A stretch of DNA of 64,000 bases. Source: Thiopseudomonas sp. GTDB taxonomy: Bacteria; Pseudomonadota; Gammaproteobacteria; Pseudomonadales; Pseudomonadaceae. Below the pieces are notes generated by a model. The model was not told the DNA's origin, ran no database searches, and saw only the letters and a list, made by a program, of their open reading frames with translations. A program made the translations under genes and the position numbers. Location: contig JALOAC010000011.1 in the NCBI GenBank assembly GCA_023228985.1, positions 1-64,000 of the forward strand, given 5' to 3'. Positions 27,101 to 36,777 of the stretch are shown in pieces (the stretch's first letter is position 1; the number at the start of each line of letters is the position of its first letter).

Positions 27101-28045
27101 ATGACAGACACAAAGCAGCTACGTATCGGCATTTTAGGTACAGGCGCCATAGGTGGGTTTTATGGGGCCAAGCTGGTGCAAGCGGGATTTGAAGTGCATT
27201 TTTTAGCCCGCAGTGAGTACGCAGCTCTCAAGTCGAATGGTTTGCGTATTGAAGGGCCCGAGCATGCAGTGGTGCAGCTTGATGACATTAATGTTTGGTC
27301 CGATGTCGAAGAAATGCCGACTTGTGATTGGGTGTTGGTTGCAGCTAAAACGACCAGTAATGTTCACTTAGCACCGCTAATTAACCGCATGACCCAGTCC
27401 GGTGGCAAGGTTGTTTTAATGCAAAATGGCTTGGCCGTTGAGGATGAGCTACGAGCTTTGTTGCGTGATGATATCCACCTGCTGGGCGGACTCTGTTTTA
27501 TTTGCGTGCACCGCGATAAGCCCGGCGTTGTGATTCATCAGGCTTATGGTGGGGTCAATTTAGGCTATCACAGCGGCCCGAATACAACGCCAGAGCAAGG
27601 GCATGCGATTGCTGAACAGGGCGCGCAGTTGTTTGTGCAGGCAGGCTTAGATTCGCAAGCGATAGGCTTGGAGAAAGCGCGCTGGCAAAAGCTGGTGTGG
27701 AATGTGCCCTACAATGGACTGTCGGTACTGCTGGATACCACCACAGGCGCACTAATGAAACATGCCGTCAGCCGTGCGTTAATTGAAGCGATCATGCAGG
27801 AAGTGGTGCAAGCAGCCACTGCTTGCGGGCAGGATTTACCCGATACTATTGTGGCTGCCATGCTGAAAAGTACCGAGCGCATGCCGGATTATCATCCAAG
27901 TATGTATCACGACTTTGCCTTGCAGCGACCACTGGAATTAGACGCCATCTACCGTGCCCCCATTGCAGCGGCCAAAGCTGCTGGTGTGCGCATGCCAAAG
28001 ACTGAAATGCTCTTGCAGTCATTAGAGTTTTTAACTCTGCCTTAA
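27101..28045 (+). CDS. panE: 2-dehydropantoate 2-reductase
   Basis: NADPH-dependent reduction of ketopantoate to pantoate in coenzyme A synthesis. The 314-aa protein has the Rossmann loop GILGTGAIGGFYGAKL at the N-terminus, AAKTTSNVH and MQNGLAVEDELR in the cofactor half, and the catalytic Lys in WQKLVWNVPYNGLS. The C-terminus overlaps the convergent DnaJ-related gene by 15 bp. Several ketopantoate-reductase paralogues exist in pseudomonads, so another 2-keto acid is possible. Confidence 0.9.
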   Translation: MTDTKQLRIGILGTGAIGGFYGAKLVQAGFEVHFLARSEYAALKSNGLRIEGPEHAVVQLDDINVWSDVEEMPTCDWVLVAAKTTSNVHLAPLINRMTQSGGKVVLMQNGLAVEDELRALLRDDIHLLGGLCFICVHRDKPGVVIHQAYGGVNLGYHSGPNTTPEQGHAIAEQGAQLFVQAGLDSQAIGLEKARWQKLVWNVPYNGLSVLLDTTTGALMKHAVSRALIEAIMQEVVQAATACGQDLPDTIVAAMLKSTERMPDYHPSMYHDFALQRPLELDAIYRAPIAAAKAAGVRMPKTEMLLQSLEFLTLP

Positions 28046-28642
28046 ATACCCTTGTTTTTTTAACGTCTCATAGGCGCTATTCAATGCTTGTACCTGTACG
28101 GTGCAGCCACCGCGGTCGGGGTGGTGCTGGCTGACTAGCTGACGGTAGCGAGTTTGAATTTGCTGTGCGCAGGGCGTGCTCGGTGTTGCAGCAAAACCTA
28201 AAGCAATGAGCGCCTCTTGCGCGCTATCTTGCTGGGTTAAGCGCAGTTGGCTGAAACTCAATAGCTCCTCAACCGCCTCTCGGTCAGTGCTTTCCAATTG
28301 ACTGACATCTAAATAGTATTCACGCAACTTATCTTGTACGCACAGCCCTTCAGCGCCTTCTCGCCAAGGCGTTAGACGGATACTAAGGGTGTGTATTTCT
28401 AGGGTAGCTAATTGCTGTGCATGCAGCTGATCTCTGAGCTGATAGAGCAGGTGAAAAAGCAAAAAATGGGTTTGAAACAGGCTTAAGGGCTCTTGTAGAT
28501 CAGCTTTAACAAATACTTCCAGCTCCTGTTTGCGTAACTCTTGAATAAGCTGGTATTCGGTAATGCCAGCAGGGTGTTGCTCTAAAATCTGAATAACGGT
28601 TTTAATCACGACCATAGACGGGGTTGGTGGATGTGTGAACAT
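28031..28642 (-). CDS. DnaJ-related protein with C-terminal J domain
   Basis: A 203-aa protein with an N-terminal DNAJ-related region (about 10-130) and a short J domain at the C-terminus (about 145-203) with the diagnostic HPD in YRQLVSQHHPDRGG. It should stimulate an Hsp70 ATPase, though its client and partner are unknown. It is convergent with panE and overlaps it by 15 bp. Confidence 0.85.
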   Translation of the reverse strand: MFTHPPTPSMVVIKTVIQILEQHPAGITEYQLIQELRKQELEVFVKADLQEPLSLFQTHFLLFHLLYQLRDQLHAQQLATLEIHTLSIRLTPWREGAEGLCVQDKLREYYLDVSQLESTDREAVEELLSFSQLRLTQQDSAQEALIALGFAATPSTPCAQQIQTRYRQLVSQHHPDRGGCTVQVQALNSAYETLKKQGYLRQS

Positions 28643-28834
28643 GAAAGCAGTTTTAGTATGTTTTGTCTAATAGTCTGCTAATGCAGTGACATAGAGTTGA
28701 TTTCAAATTAGGCAAAATATTAACTGTTGAAGTAGTATTGCTGACCTTCTTGAATGACCTAAAAGAATTTAATTTATAACTACGCTTACGAGCGATTTGC
28801 AGTAACCCTGCCATCTAATTATGGATTTCATAAC

Positions 28835-29899
28835 GTGTTAAATCAAAAAACTGATCCTTACAATGCTTTACAGGCTAAATCAGTGGCACAAAAACTAGCG
28901 TTTGCCCCTATAGTTTTTCAAACAGCCCGTTCTCTGCGAGATCTTGGCATTTTATCCGCGCTAGAAAAATCCGGTAAAAAAGGTCTGTGTGCTGAACACA
29001 TTGCGCAGCAAACCGAGGTATCGGAGTATGGTGTAAAAGTTTTGCTCGACATGGCGATTAGCGCCAATATGGTGACCTGGGATAAACCCAATTATTACCT
29101 AGCCAATCTGGGTTATTTCATTTTGCATGATGACATGACTCGCGCCAATATGGATTTTACAGCGGACGTTTGTTACGCCGGCATGATGCACCTAACTGAA
29201 GCCATTAAAACAGGCACACCTTCTGGGTTGGTTGAGCTGGGTGATTGGGATACGATTTACCAGGGGCTGTCAAAACTGCCTGAACAGGCGAAAAAAAGCT
29301 GGTTTGAATTTGACCACTTTTATTCAGATCGTGCTTTTCCCGAGTTGTTAAAACTGGTTTTCGCGGCAGCACCGAAAAAAATTGTCGATATTGGCGGCAA
29401 TACCGGTAAATGGACGATCCAATGTTGTACACATGATTCGCAAGTGGAGGTAACCATTGTCGATTTGCCGCAACAACTGGCGATGGCGATGGAAAATGTG
29501 CGCCAGGCAGGTTACCAAGAACGTGTTCATGCTTTTCCGGCCGATATGCTGGACAAGCAGCAGGAGTTGCCAGAACAGGCTGATATCTGGTGGATGAGCC
29601 AATTTTTGGATTGTTTTTCACCGCTGGAAATTATCAATATTTTGAAAAAAGTTCGTGCCAAGCTTACGCCCAATGACCGAATTTATATTCTCGAGCTGTT
29701 TTGGGATACGCAGAGATATGAAGCCGCCGCGTTTTCCCTCAATGCCACCTCGTTGTATTTCACCTGCCTAGCCAATGGTAATAGCCGTTTTTATCGCAGT
29801 GATGACTTTATGCAGTTTATAGAGGCTGCTGGGCTGAGCGTAGAAGAGCGATTAGATGACGTTGGCATGGGGCACACACTGTTGAAGCTTAAAGCGTAA
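28835..29899 (+). CDS. SAM-dependent methyltransferase with winged-helix dimerisation domain
   Basis: A 354-aa class I methyltransferase. The N-terminal part (about 20-100) looks like the winged-helix dimerisation domain of O-methyltransferases (FQTARSLRDLGILSALE, GVKVLLDMAISANMV). The SAM-binding motif I is VDIGGNTGKWTIQ near residue 185, followed by VTIVDLPQQLAMA. The architecture is that of the acetylserotonin/hydroxyneurosporene methyltransferase group; the acceptor is unknown. The GTG start has a weak ribosome site. The gene stands alone, about 190 bp after the divergent DnaJ gene. Confidence 0.8.
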   Translation: MLNQKTDPYNALQAKSVAQKLAFAPIVFQTARSLRDLGILSALEKSGKKGLCAEHIAQQTEVSEYGVKVLLDMAISANMVTWDKPNYYLANLGYFILHDDMTRANMDFTADVCYAGMMHLTEAIKTGTPSGLVELGDWDTIYQGLSKLPEQAKKSWFEFDHFYSDRAFPELLKLVFAAAPKKIVDIGGNTGKWTIQCCTHDSQVEVTIVDLPQQLAMAMENVRQAGYQERVHAFPADMLDKQQELPEQADIWWMSQFLDCFSPLEIINILKKVRAKLTPNDRIYILELFWDTQRYEAAAFSLNATSLYFTCLANGNSRFYRSDDFMQFIEAAGLSVEERLDDVGMGHTLLKLKA

Positions 29900-29973
29900 C
29901 TGGATGCGTTTTCTGGGGGAGCTAAGGCAGTAGAATAAAAAACTCTAAACCCGTCGCGCGGTTAAAAGTCTAG

Positions 29974-30016
29974 TGTTTCGACTTGCCACTCAAGTTGTAC
30001 TAGGGCGAGTCGAGAC
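29974..30016. other. Long imperfect hairpin between methyltransferase and chemoreceptor
   Basis: GTTTCGACTTGCC (29974-29986) can pair with GGCGAGTCGAGAC (30004-30016), with G-U wobbles, around a 17-nt loop. No T tract follows on either strand, so it is not an ordinary terminator. It could be a REP-like element, a processing site or part of a small RNA. Confidence 0.5.
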
Positions 30017-30074
30017 ATTAAATAGGCTGTATTAATAAGAAAAATAATTTACTAAGTAAAAAGCGGTGAGCATT

Positions 30075-32018
30075 ATGGATAAGCAGGGATTATCACTTTG
30101 GCAAAGGATGAGTTTTGCAATGCGCTTGACTCTGATTTTGCTGACACTATTAATATCCTCAATTGTGGTATTGGTGGGGGCTTCTAGCTACCAGTTTCGG
30201 CAATCCTTAACTGAAAGTACGTTGGAAAGTCTTGCCCAGCAAAGTCAGTCACACGCACAAGCCTTTACTGAGTGGTTGAATGTGCGCCAAGATGAAATGC
30301 GTGTGATGGCAAATACCAGAGAAGCACGCGCGCTCGATACTTGGGGCATAGCACAGCTTTTGGCTACGCTCACCGAGACGAATCAGTTTTACGATACAGT
30401 TTTCTTGCTTAACCCAGAAGGTCGAGGTTTAGCAGGTATCAGCTTTGAAAATAATCAGGCGCGAATCCTAAGCGCGAATGAAGCATGGGATTTTAACGTA
30501 GCTGACCGTGAGTGGTTTAAGTCTGCAGTGGCGGGTAATGATGTTTTTTCTCAGCCCATTATTTCGCGTGCTAGCGGTAATCTTGTGAGTACCGTTGCTA
30601 TTCCAGTACGGCAAAATGGCCAAGTTGTTGGGGTGGTACGTGGAGCTGTGCAGATTGACACGCTAGTTAAACGTTTGGCGGCGCTGCCACGGGAAGCGGG
30701 TACTGAGATTTATATAGTTGATGAATCCGCTAAGGCAATTACTCCAGCAGCTTCTATAAAAGATCCAAGCGTTGCTTTGCAAACAGAAGCCGTAACAGCG
30801 GCTACTAAACGCACTCATTTCACCGGACTATATAAAAATGCAGCAGGCACCGCGGTAGTGGGTAGCCAAGCCTTTATGGACTTGTTGGGTTGGGGCTTGG
30901 TGATTGAAACGGATGAGTCCGTTGCGTTAGCCAAGCTGATCGACATGTTGCGCATTATGCTGGTCATTGCTGTCGTAGGCGTCATTATCGCTGTGTTTAG
31001 CAGCTTATTGCTGGTGAAAAGCATCACCCGCACCTTAGGTGGCGACCCTAACTATGCTGCTGAAGTGGTGCAGCAAGTGGCTGATGGCGATTTGAACGTC
31101 GCCATCAAACTGGCAAACAACGACAACCGCAGTTTGTTGGCCTCCATTGCGAATATGCAGCAAAAACTGCGTACCATTGTGGGCGAGATCAGTAGCTATG
31201 CCGAGCAAGTAGCCGCAGCGTCCACGGAGCTGGCGCAAACTAGCGAGCAGGCTAACGCTGGGGTACAAACTCAGGTCGAGGAACTCAACGCATCGGCCAC
31301 CGCCATGACGCAGATGACCGCCACGCTGGAAGAAGTGGCGCGCAGTACTTTAGATACAGCTAATGCCTCCAGTACAGCGCTATCGACTGCGGATGATGGT
31401 CGTGTTGCGGTGGATGCAACCTTGCGCTCGATAGAGAGCCTTGGGCAGGAAATGGAGTTGGTTACAGAAAGCATTAACACGCTTAAAAGTGATAGCGACC
31501 AAATCGATAATATCCTTACGGTGATTGAAGGCATCGCCGAGCAAACCAACCTGCTGGCGCTGAATGCGGCTATCGAAGCGGCGCGTGCCGGTGAGGCGGG
31601 TCGTGGGTTTGCGGTGGTGGCCGATGAAGTGCGCGGCTTAGCCAGTCGTACCATGACGTCAACCGCTGAGATTCAAGCCATGATTGAACGTCTGCAAACA
31701 GGCTCTGATCAAGCCGTACGCGTAGTGAATAAAAGCATGCAAGGCACGTTGAGCAGCATTGAAAGTGCTCAGGAAATGAACGTTAAGCTGACGGATATCG
31801 TGGGTGCGGTGCAGAATATTGATCAGTATGCGCAGCAAATTGCCAGCGCCACCGAAGAGCAAACCCAAGTCTCGCGCGACCTTAATCAAAGTATTCATCG
31901 CATTAATGGCATTGCTGAGCAAACGGCGGATAATATCCACCACACCACTGAAGCCAGTAATGCCCTAGCCAAGTTGGCGGAGCAGCTTAAGGCGCAAGTG
32001 GGTCATTTCCGCGTTTAA
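30075..32018 (+). CDS. Methyl-accepting chemotaxis protein (periplasmic Cache-type sensor)
   Basis: A 647-aa chemoreceptor. TM1 is at about 17-38. A periplasmic domain of about 250 residues has dCache features (FYDTVFLLNPEGRG, FNVADREWFKSA, GVVRGAVQID). TM2 is near 290, followed by HAMP (LGGDPNYAAEVVQQVADGDL) and a coiled-coil signalling region with the conserved hairpin tip EQTNLLALNAAIEAARAGE. The tip interacts with CheA/CheW. The ATG at 30075 is preferred over the GTG at 30066 because GGTGA lies just before it. The ligand is not readable; amino or organic acids are common for this class. Confidence 0.93.
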   Translation: MDKQGLSLWQRMSFAMRLTLILLTLLISSIVVLVGASSYQFRQSLTESTLESLAQQSQSHAQAFTEWLNVRQDEMRVMANTREARALDTWGIAQLLATLTETNQFYDTVFLLNPEGRGLAGISFENNQARILSANEAWDFNVADREWFKSAVAGNDVFSQPIISRASGNLVSTVAIPVRQNGQVVGVVRGAVQIDTLVKRLAALPREAGTEIYIVDESAKAITPAASIKDPSVALQTEAVTAATKRTHFTGLYKNAAGTAVVGSQAFMDLLGWGLVIETDESVALAKLIDMLRIMLVIAVVGVIIAVFSSLLLVKSITRTLGGDPNYAAEVVQQVADGDLNVAIKLANNDNRSLLASIANMQQKLRTIVGEISSYAEQVAAASTELAQTSEQANAGVQTQVEELNASATAMTQMTATLEEVARSTLDTANASSTALSTADDGRVAVDATLRSIESLGQEMELVTESINTLKSDSDQIDNILTVIEGIAEQTNLLALNAAIEAARAGEAGRGFAVVADEVRGLASRTMTSTAEIQAMIERLQTGSDQAVRVVNKSMQGTLSSIESAQEMNVKLTDIVGAVQNIDQYAQQIASATEEQTQVSRDLNQSIHRINGIAEQTADNIHHTTEASNALAKLAEQLKAQVGHFRV

Positions 32019-32052
32019 GCAGATTAAGCGTTTTACTTAACTAGAGGTGAAC

Positions 32053-32940
32053 GTGCAGGATTCTTTAGCGCAGTTTTTAGCCAAGGCCACTGAAGTGTTA
32101 GAGCGCATCGAGCCTTGGCTGCCAGAAACCGTAGAAAACGTAGATTGGCAACAACATTGGGCGGCACGCTGGGTGCGTACTCAGCAGCAGGGTTATTTGC
32201 GGCCAATCGCCGTACACAGTCAGCTAAAGTTGGCGGACTTGCTGGGTATAGAGCATCAGCAACGCCAACTGGTTGAAAATACTCAGCAGTTTTTACAGGG
32301 CTTGCCGTGCAACCATGCCCTAATGTGGGGCGCGCGCGGCACGGGTAAGTCGTCTTTGGTGCGGGCGATTTTGGCGCAATATGCTGCTGTGGGCTTGCGT
32401 TTAATTGAAGTTGAGCGTAGCGACTTGGTGGATTTACCGCTGATTGTTGAAGCGTTGCGCGGACGTAAAGAACGCTTTGTTATTTTTTGTGATGATTTGT
32501 CTTTTGATGCGGGCGAAGCCGATTTTAGGCAGCTTAAAAGCATCTTGGACGGCTCACTGGAGCAGGCACCTGAGAATGTGGTGCTCTATGTCACCTCTAA
32601 TCGACGTCACTTATTGCCCGAGCACCAATCCGATAATCAAAACTGGCAACGCAGTGAGTCTGGCGAGTTGCATCCCAGCGAAGCAGTGGAAGATAAAATA
32701 GCCTTGTCGGATCGTTTTGGATTGTGGCTGTCGTTTTATTCGTTTAGCCAAGAGCACTATTTGGATGTGGTGTGCCATTGGGTGGACCACTATGCGCGAG
32801 CGCTAAAGCTGGTGTGGCAGCGCGACGAGGCCTTTGAAAAAGCCGCTATTCGTTGGGCGACAGCACGCGGAAACCGCAACGGTCGTTGTGCTGAGCAGTT
32901 TGCTAAACACTGGGTGGGTCAGTTGGGTTTGCAGCGTTAG
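32053..32940 (+). CDS. DUF815-family P-loop ATPase
   Basis: A protein of about 295 aa with a AAA-like core: Walker A in LMWGARGTGKSSLVRA (about residue 95), Walker B in FVIFCDDLSFDAGEADFRQLKS, and a sensor-1-like segment VVLYVTSNRRHLLPE. This is the DUF815 pattern. Its function is unknown; relatives are often annotated simply as ATPases. The GTG at 32053 is chosen because GAGG sits 5 bp before it, while the GTG at 32047 would overlap that site. It follows the chemoreceptor by 34 bp. Confidence 0.85.
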   Translation: MQDSLAQFLAKATEVLERIEPWLPETVENVDWQQHWAARWVRTQQQGYLRPIAVHSQLKLADLLGIEHQQRQLVENTQQFLQGLPCNHALMWGARGTGKSSLVRAILAQYAAVGLRLIEVERSDLVDLPLIVEALRGRKERFVIFCDDLSFDAGEADFRQLKSILDGSLEQAPENVVLYVTSNRRHLLPEHQSDNQNWQRSESGELHPSEAVEDKIALSDRFGLWLSFYSFSQEHYLDVVCHWVDHYARALKLVWQRDEAFEKAAIRWATARGNRNGRCAEQFAKHWVGQLGLQR

Positions 32941-32962
32941 TTTGCTTGGATAAATCACAGTA

Positions 32963-32999
32963 TAAAAAACGCCGCGCTTCCCTAGGAATGCGCGGCGTT
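32963..32999 (-). terminator. Hairpin terminator between convergent genes
   Basis: AACGCCGCGC and GCGCGGCGTT form a perfect 10-bp stem. On the minus strand a T run follows, so it ends the copper operon. The same hairpin may also slow transcription from the plus-strand ATPase gene. Confidence 0.85.
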
Positions 33000-33005
33000 G
33001 TTAGT

Positions 33006-33452
33006 TTAGAGACGCTGATACAGCCCGGTAACCTTGCCTTGTTTGTCTAGGCTTAAGACTTCCAAACTGCCTTTTTTCTCAGGTCCCATGCCTGGTGAAT
33101 TGAGCGGCATGCCGGGTAGGGCGATGCCTTGGATATCCGGGCGTTCGTTTAGCATTTTATTAATCGCTGCCACCGGCACATGACCTTCCACCACATACCC
33201 ATCAATTTCAACGGTATGGCAGCTGGCGGCTTGGCTGGTGCCTAGCTTACGTTTGATAGGTGCCATGTCTTGATGGTCAATGCGTGTCACGGCAAAGCCG
33301 TTTTCTTCAAGGTAGTCGGCATAGGCATTACAGCAGCCGCACCAAGGGTCTTTGTGGAGTGTGGCTTGGATGAGCTCTTGTGCGCTGAGCTGTAGGCTGA
33401 CGCCGAATATCATCGCGATGCTTAAAAGTGCGCGTAATAGGTAGTTTTGCAT
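33006..33452 (-). CDS. DUF411 metal-binding protein
   Basis: A 148-aa protein with a signal peptide (to about LSAQE) and the DUF411 core: DPWCGCCNAYADYLEENGF, containing CGCC, then a second Cys-His site in AASCHTVEIDGYVVEGHVP and the C-terminal GIALPGMPLNSPGMG. Members of this family are found in copper and silver resistance loci and are thought to bind metal in the periplasm. It is the last gene of the copA-cueR operon. GAGGCAAC precedes the start. Confidence 0.9.
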   Translation of the reverse strand: MQNYLLRALLSIAMIFGVSLQLSAQELIQATLHKDPWCGCCNAYADYLEENGFAVTRIDHQDMAPIKRKLGTSQAASCHTVEIDGYVVEGHVPVAAINKMLNERPDIQGIALPGMPLNSPGMGPEKKGSLEVLSLDKQGKVTGLYQRL

Positions 33453-33512
33453 GGTAGTTGCCTCTGCTTTAATCGGTACTCATTGGGTGCTCGTCAAGCG
33501 AGCCTTAAACAT

Positions 33513-33854
33513 TCAGGAGTAGGTCAGCAGTTTTGGCGGTGGGGTTTGCGGCGGATAATACAAACTGATGAGTTTTGATTGCCTTTCAGGAGCAGTCGTG
33601 TAACTGGTGGTGAGCAGGGTTAAGTGTGGGGTTTGACTAAGATTGATACAGCTGCTGCAACTTTGCACCTGTACACAACAGTCCAAGCTGGACTCGCTGG
33701 GCTGAGGGCATTCCTGGCAATGCACCAGGGTTGAGCTGGGCTGGGTTATTTCAGACAGGTGCGCAGAGCTGGCAAAAGACGCAGACGACAGGCTCAGCAA
33801 AAACAGGCAAAGCGCCAGTAATACTTGGATGGAGCTTGGTCGCTGTGTGTGCAT
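33513..33854 (-). CDS. Small exported Cys-rich protein of the copper operon
   Basis: A 113-aa protein I do not recognise by name. A hydrophobic signal (residues 11-30) is followed by a segment dense in Cys: HCQECP, LDCCVQVQSCSSCIN. The C-terminus is Pro-rich (YYPPQTPPPKLL), a feature seen in short DUF2946/CopL-like proteins near copper genes; that assignment is tentative. It lies between cueR and the DUF411 gene on the same strand, so periplasmic copper binding is the likely role. Confidence 0.65.
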   Translation of the reverse strand: MHTQRPSSIQVLLALCLFLLSLSSASFASSAHLSEITQPSSTLVHCQECPQPSESSLDCCVQVQSCSSCINLSQTPHLTLLTTSYTTAPERQSKLISLYYPPQTPPPKLLTYS

Positions 33855-33869
33855 CGCGGTTAGCCTGCT

Positions 33870-34277
33870 TTAATCTGCATGGGGTTTTAGGTGGTCAATA
33901 ATGGCACACTCGGGGCGATCATCGCCATGACAATGGTCAACCCAGTCGTGCAGCTCGTTGCGCATGGCTTGCATCTGCGCGATATTCTCATCCAGCTCGG
34001 CAATGTACTGCTGGGCAAGGGCTTTAACGTCCGCGCTGTGGCGCTTATCGTCATGCCAGAGACTCATCAGCTGCCCGACACGCTCTAGTGAAAAACCCAT
34101 GTCCCGTGCGCGCCTAATAAACTGCATTTGCTCTACCGCTGCTTGATCGTAATAACGATAACCGGATTCACTGCGCCGCGCAGGCGGTAGCAGCCCGGTT
34201 TCTTCGTAATAACGAATCATCTTACGGCTAATGCCAGAGGCCTCTGCGGCTTGACCTATGGTCATGCTGGCGTTCAT
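33870..34277 (-). CDS. cueR: Cu(I)-responsive MerR-family regulator CueR
   Basis: A 135-aa MerR-type activator. The N-terminal winged helix contains TIGQAAEASGISRKMIRYYEETGLL. A dimerisation helix follows, and the C-terminal metal loop CHGDDRPEC has two Cys separated by seven residues, the CueR copper-sensing spacing. It lies 1 bp after copA and is probably co-transcribed, so it is likely to control the copA promoter at 36778-36808 and thereby its own expression. Confidence 0.93.
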   Translation of the reverse strand: MNASMTIGQAAEASGISRKMIRYYEETGLLPPARRSESGYRYYDQAAVEQMQFIRRARDMGFSLERVGQLMSLWHDDKRHSADVKALAQQYIAELDENIAQMQAMRNELHDWVDHCHGDDRPECAIIDHLKPHAD

Positions 34278-34278
34278 G

Positions 34279-36747
34279 TTAAGCCTCGGCCAGCATGGGT
34301 TTTAGGCGACGCAGGCGCAGCGCGTTACTGACCACAAAGACGCTCGACATAGCCATGGCCCCTGCGGCGAAAATCGGCGAAAGCAGAGTGCCGTTAAATG
34401 GATAGAGCACGCCCGCTGCAACAGGAACCAATGCGGCGTTATAGGCAAAAGCCCAGAACAGGTTTTGTTTGATGTTGCGCAAAGTACTGCGCGAGATCTG
34501 TAGCGCGTTAACCACACCGGTGAGCTTGCCGGATATCAACACCACATCCGCAGCGTCAATGGTAATGTCTGAGCCTGTACCAATAGCAATGCCGACATCC
34601 GCAGTAACAAGGGCAGGGGCATCGTTAATACCATCACCGACAAACGCCAACTTGCCATGGCGTTGTTGTAGCTGCTGCACCGTTTCCACTTTTTGCGCGG
34701 GCATTACTTCGGCGACCACTTCATCAATACCCAGTTGTTCTGCAATGGCTTGTGCTGTATGTCGGTTGTCACCTGTGACCATGACAATTTTCAAACCCAG
34801 TTCATGCAGGGCTTTAATGGCTGCTGGAGTGCTGGCCTTAATAGGGTCAGCGATCGCCAACAAAGCAGACAGCTTTCCATCTATAGCCAGATACATAGGG
34901 GTTTTACCTAGCTGGGCTAATTGTTGCGCTTGCTTAGCAAGAAGGTCGACTTGAATATCGAGCTGGGTCATAAAGCGATCAGCACCGACCTCGATACGCA
35001 AGCCATCGACTGTGCCGCGAACGCCTAAACCTGTTAGTGATTCAAACTCAGTCACAGGCAAAAGCTCAAGATTTTTTTGTTGGGCTGCACTGACCAGTGC
35101 TTGCGCTACGGGATGGCTGGATTGATGTTCCAGCGATGCCAAAAGCTGTAAAGCGCGTTGTGCATCTGCGCCTTCAGCCGCAATAAAGTCGGTCAGGTGT
35201 GGTTTACCCTCGGTAAGCGTACCGGTTTTATCCAATGCCACCACTTGCACATCCTGTAGGCCTTGCAGTGCGGTACCTTGGCGAAACAAAACACCCATCT
35301 GTGCGGCACGGCCCGTGCCCACCATAATGGACGTGGGCGTGGCCAGACCCATGGCGCAAGGGCAGGCGATAATCAATACGGCTACTGCGTTGACCAAAGC
35401 AAGGGTTAGGGCTGGGCTGGGACCAAAAATCAACCAGACAGCAAACGTCAGTGCGGCGGCCGCTATGACTACAGGAACAAACCAAGCGGTAATCTGATTG
35501 ACCAGATTTTGAATCGGCAAGCGACTGCCCTGGGCTTGCTCAACAAGACGAATAATCTGTGCCAGCATGGTGTCTTGGCCGATTTTTTCGACACGCATAC
35601 GCAGCACGCCAGTTTGATTAATCGTACCGCCTACCACTGCGCTGCCCTCAGTTTTCTCTACGGGAATAGGCTCGCCACTAAGCATCGATTCATCGACAAA
35701 ACTGTGTCCGGAAAGCACCACGCCATCTAATGGAATACGTTCACCAGAGAGAATTTCCAAGGTTTTGCCCACGGTGATTTCGGCAATAGGCGTTTCTTTG
35801 GCATTGCCGCAGCAGGTAATCACGCGGGCGGTTTTTACTTGCAGCTTTAGTAACCCCTGAATTGCCTCAGAGGTGTTACTTTTGGCTTTGTTTTCTAGAT
35901 AACGTCCCAACAAAATCAAGGTAATAATTACCCCGACTGCTTCGTAGTACACATTGACTGTGCCCTCGGGCAGCAGTTGTGGGGCAAAGGTGGCTACCAG
36001 CGAATAACCAAAGGCCGAGCCAGTGCCTAACGCCACTAACGCATTCATATCCGGCGACCAGCGCAATAAACCGCGTACACCCTGTTTGATCAGTGGCCAG
36101 CCGGGACCAAAAAACACCCCAGCTGCCAGTAACGCTTGAATAATCCAGTTGGTTTGCAACCCGATCAGTTCGTTAAGCCACACATGGAATGCAGGGATTA
36201 AATGCCCACCCATTTCCAAAATAAATAGCGGCAATGCCAGTGCAGAGGCAATCCACAATGATTTTTTTAGCTGAGTCAAGGAGTCGGTAAAGTGTGCGCT
36301 GGGATCTTGCTGCTCACTCACGGGTGTATTATCAATGCGTTTGGCTGGGTAGCCTTGCTCGGTGAGAAAAACGGTAAGCTGGCTAAAGTCAGTTTCGGTG
36401 ATTTCCAGTTGAGCTTTTTGCGTAGCCAGATTCACTGTAGCGCTGACGACACCGGGAAAGTTAAGCAGGGATTTTTCTACTCGACTCACGCAAGACGCGC
36501 AGGTCATACCCTCAATAGCTAATTCAGCGTGGCTAAGCACGGGTTTAAAACCTAGGTCGATAATGTTTTTGACCAGTGCTTGGGTGGTTTGCTCGTCGTT
36601 GTAGCTGGCCTGAACTTTACGGGTAGCCAGGTTGACATTAACGTCCTGCACGCCGGGCATGGCTGCCAAAGCACGTTCAATGCGGCCTACACAAGACGCG
36701 CAGGTCATGCCATCGACTAAGGCGCTAAAAGAATGTGGGGTGGTCAT
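34279..36747 (-). CDS. copA: Copper-exporting P1B-type ATPase CopA
   Basis: Inner-membrane Cu(I) efflux pump, 822 aa. Two N-terminal heavy-metal domains each carry GMTCASC (near residues 14 and 80). The transmembrane metal site is CPC in IIACPCAMGLATPTS. The phosphorylation loop is DKTGTLTEG, the P1B-specific His-Pro is in SSHPVAQ, and the hinge is GDGINDAPAL. The ATG at 36747 has GGAGG 8 bp before it; an ATG five codons upstream is less well placed. It is the first gene of the operon copA-cueR-Cys-rich protein-DUF411. Confidence 0.98.
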   Translation of the reverse strand: MTTPHSFSALVDGMTCASCVGRIERALAAMPGVQDVNVNLATRKVQASYNDEQTTQALVKNIIDLGFKPVLSHAELAIEGMTCASCVSRVEKSLLNFPGVVSATVNLATQKAQLEITETDFSQLTVFLTEQGYPAKRIDNTPVSEQQDPSAHFTDSLTQLKKSLWIASALALPLFILEMGGHLIPAFHVWLNELIGLQTNWIIQALLAAGVFFGPGWPLIKQGVRGLLRWSPDMNALVALGTGSAFGYSLVATFAPQLLPEGTVNVYYEAVGVIITLILLGRYLENKAKSNTSEAIQGLLKLQVKTARVITCCGNAKETPIAEITVGKTLEILSGERIPLDGVVLSGHSFVDESMLSGEPIPVEKTEGSAVVGGTINQTGVLRMRVEKIGQDTMLAQIIRLVEQAQGSRLPIQNLVNQITAWFVPVVIAAAALTFAVWLIFGPSPALTLALVNAVAVLIIACPCAMGLATPTSIMVGTGRAAQMGVLFRQGTALQGLQDVQVVALDKTGTLTEGKPHLTDFIAAEGADAQRALQLLASLEHQSSHPVAQALVSAAQQKNLELLPVTEFESLTGLGVRGTVDGLRIEVGADRFMTQLDIQVDLLAKQAQQLAQLGKTPMYLAIDGKLSALLAIADPIKASTPAAIKALHELGLKIVMVTGDNRHTAQAIAEQLGIDEVVAEVMPAQKVETVQQLQQRHGKLAFVGDGINDAPALVTADVGIAIGTGSDITIDAADVVLISGKLTGVVNALQISRSTLRNIKQNLFWAFAYNAALVPVAAGVLYPFNGTLLSPIFAAGAMAMSSVFVVSNALRLRRLKPMLAEA

Positions 36748-36777
36748 GATCGGTGCCTCCAATAATATATGCAGTAA

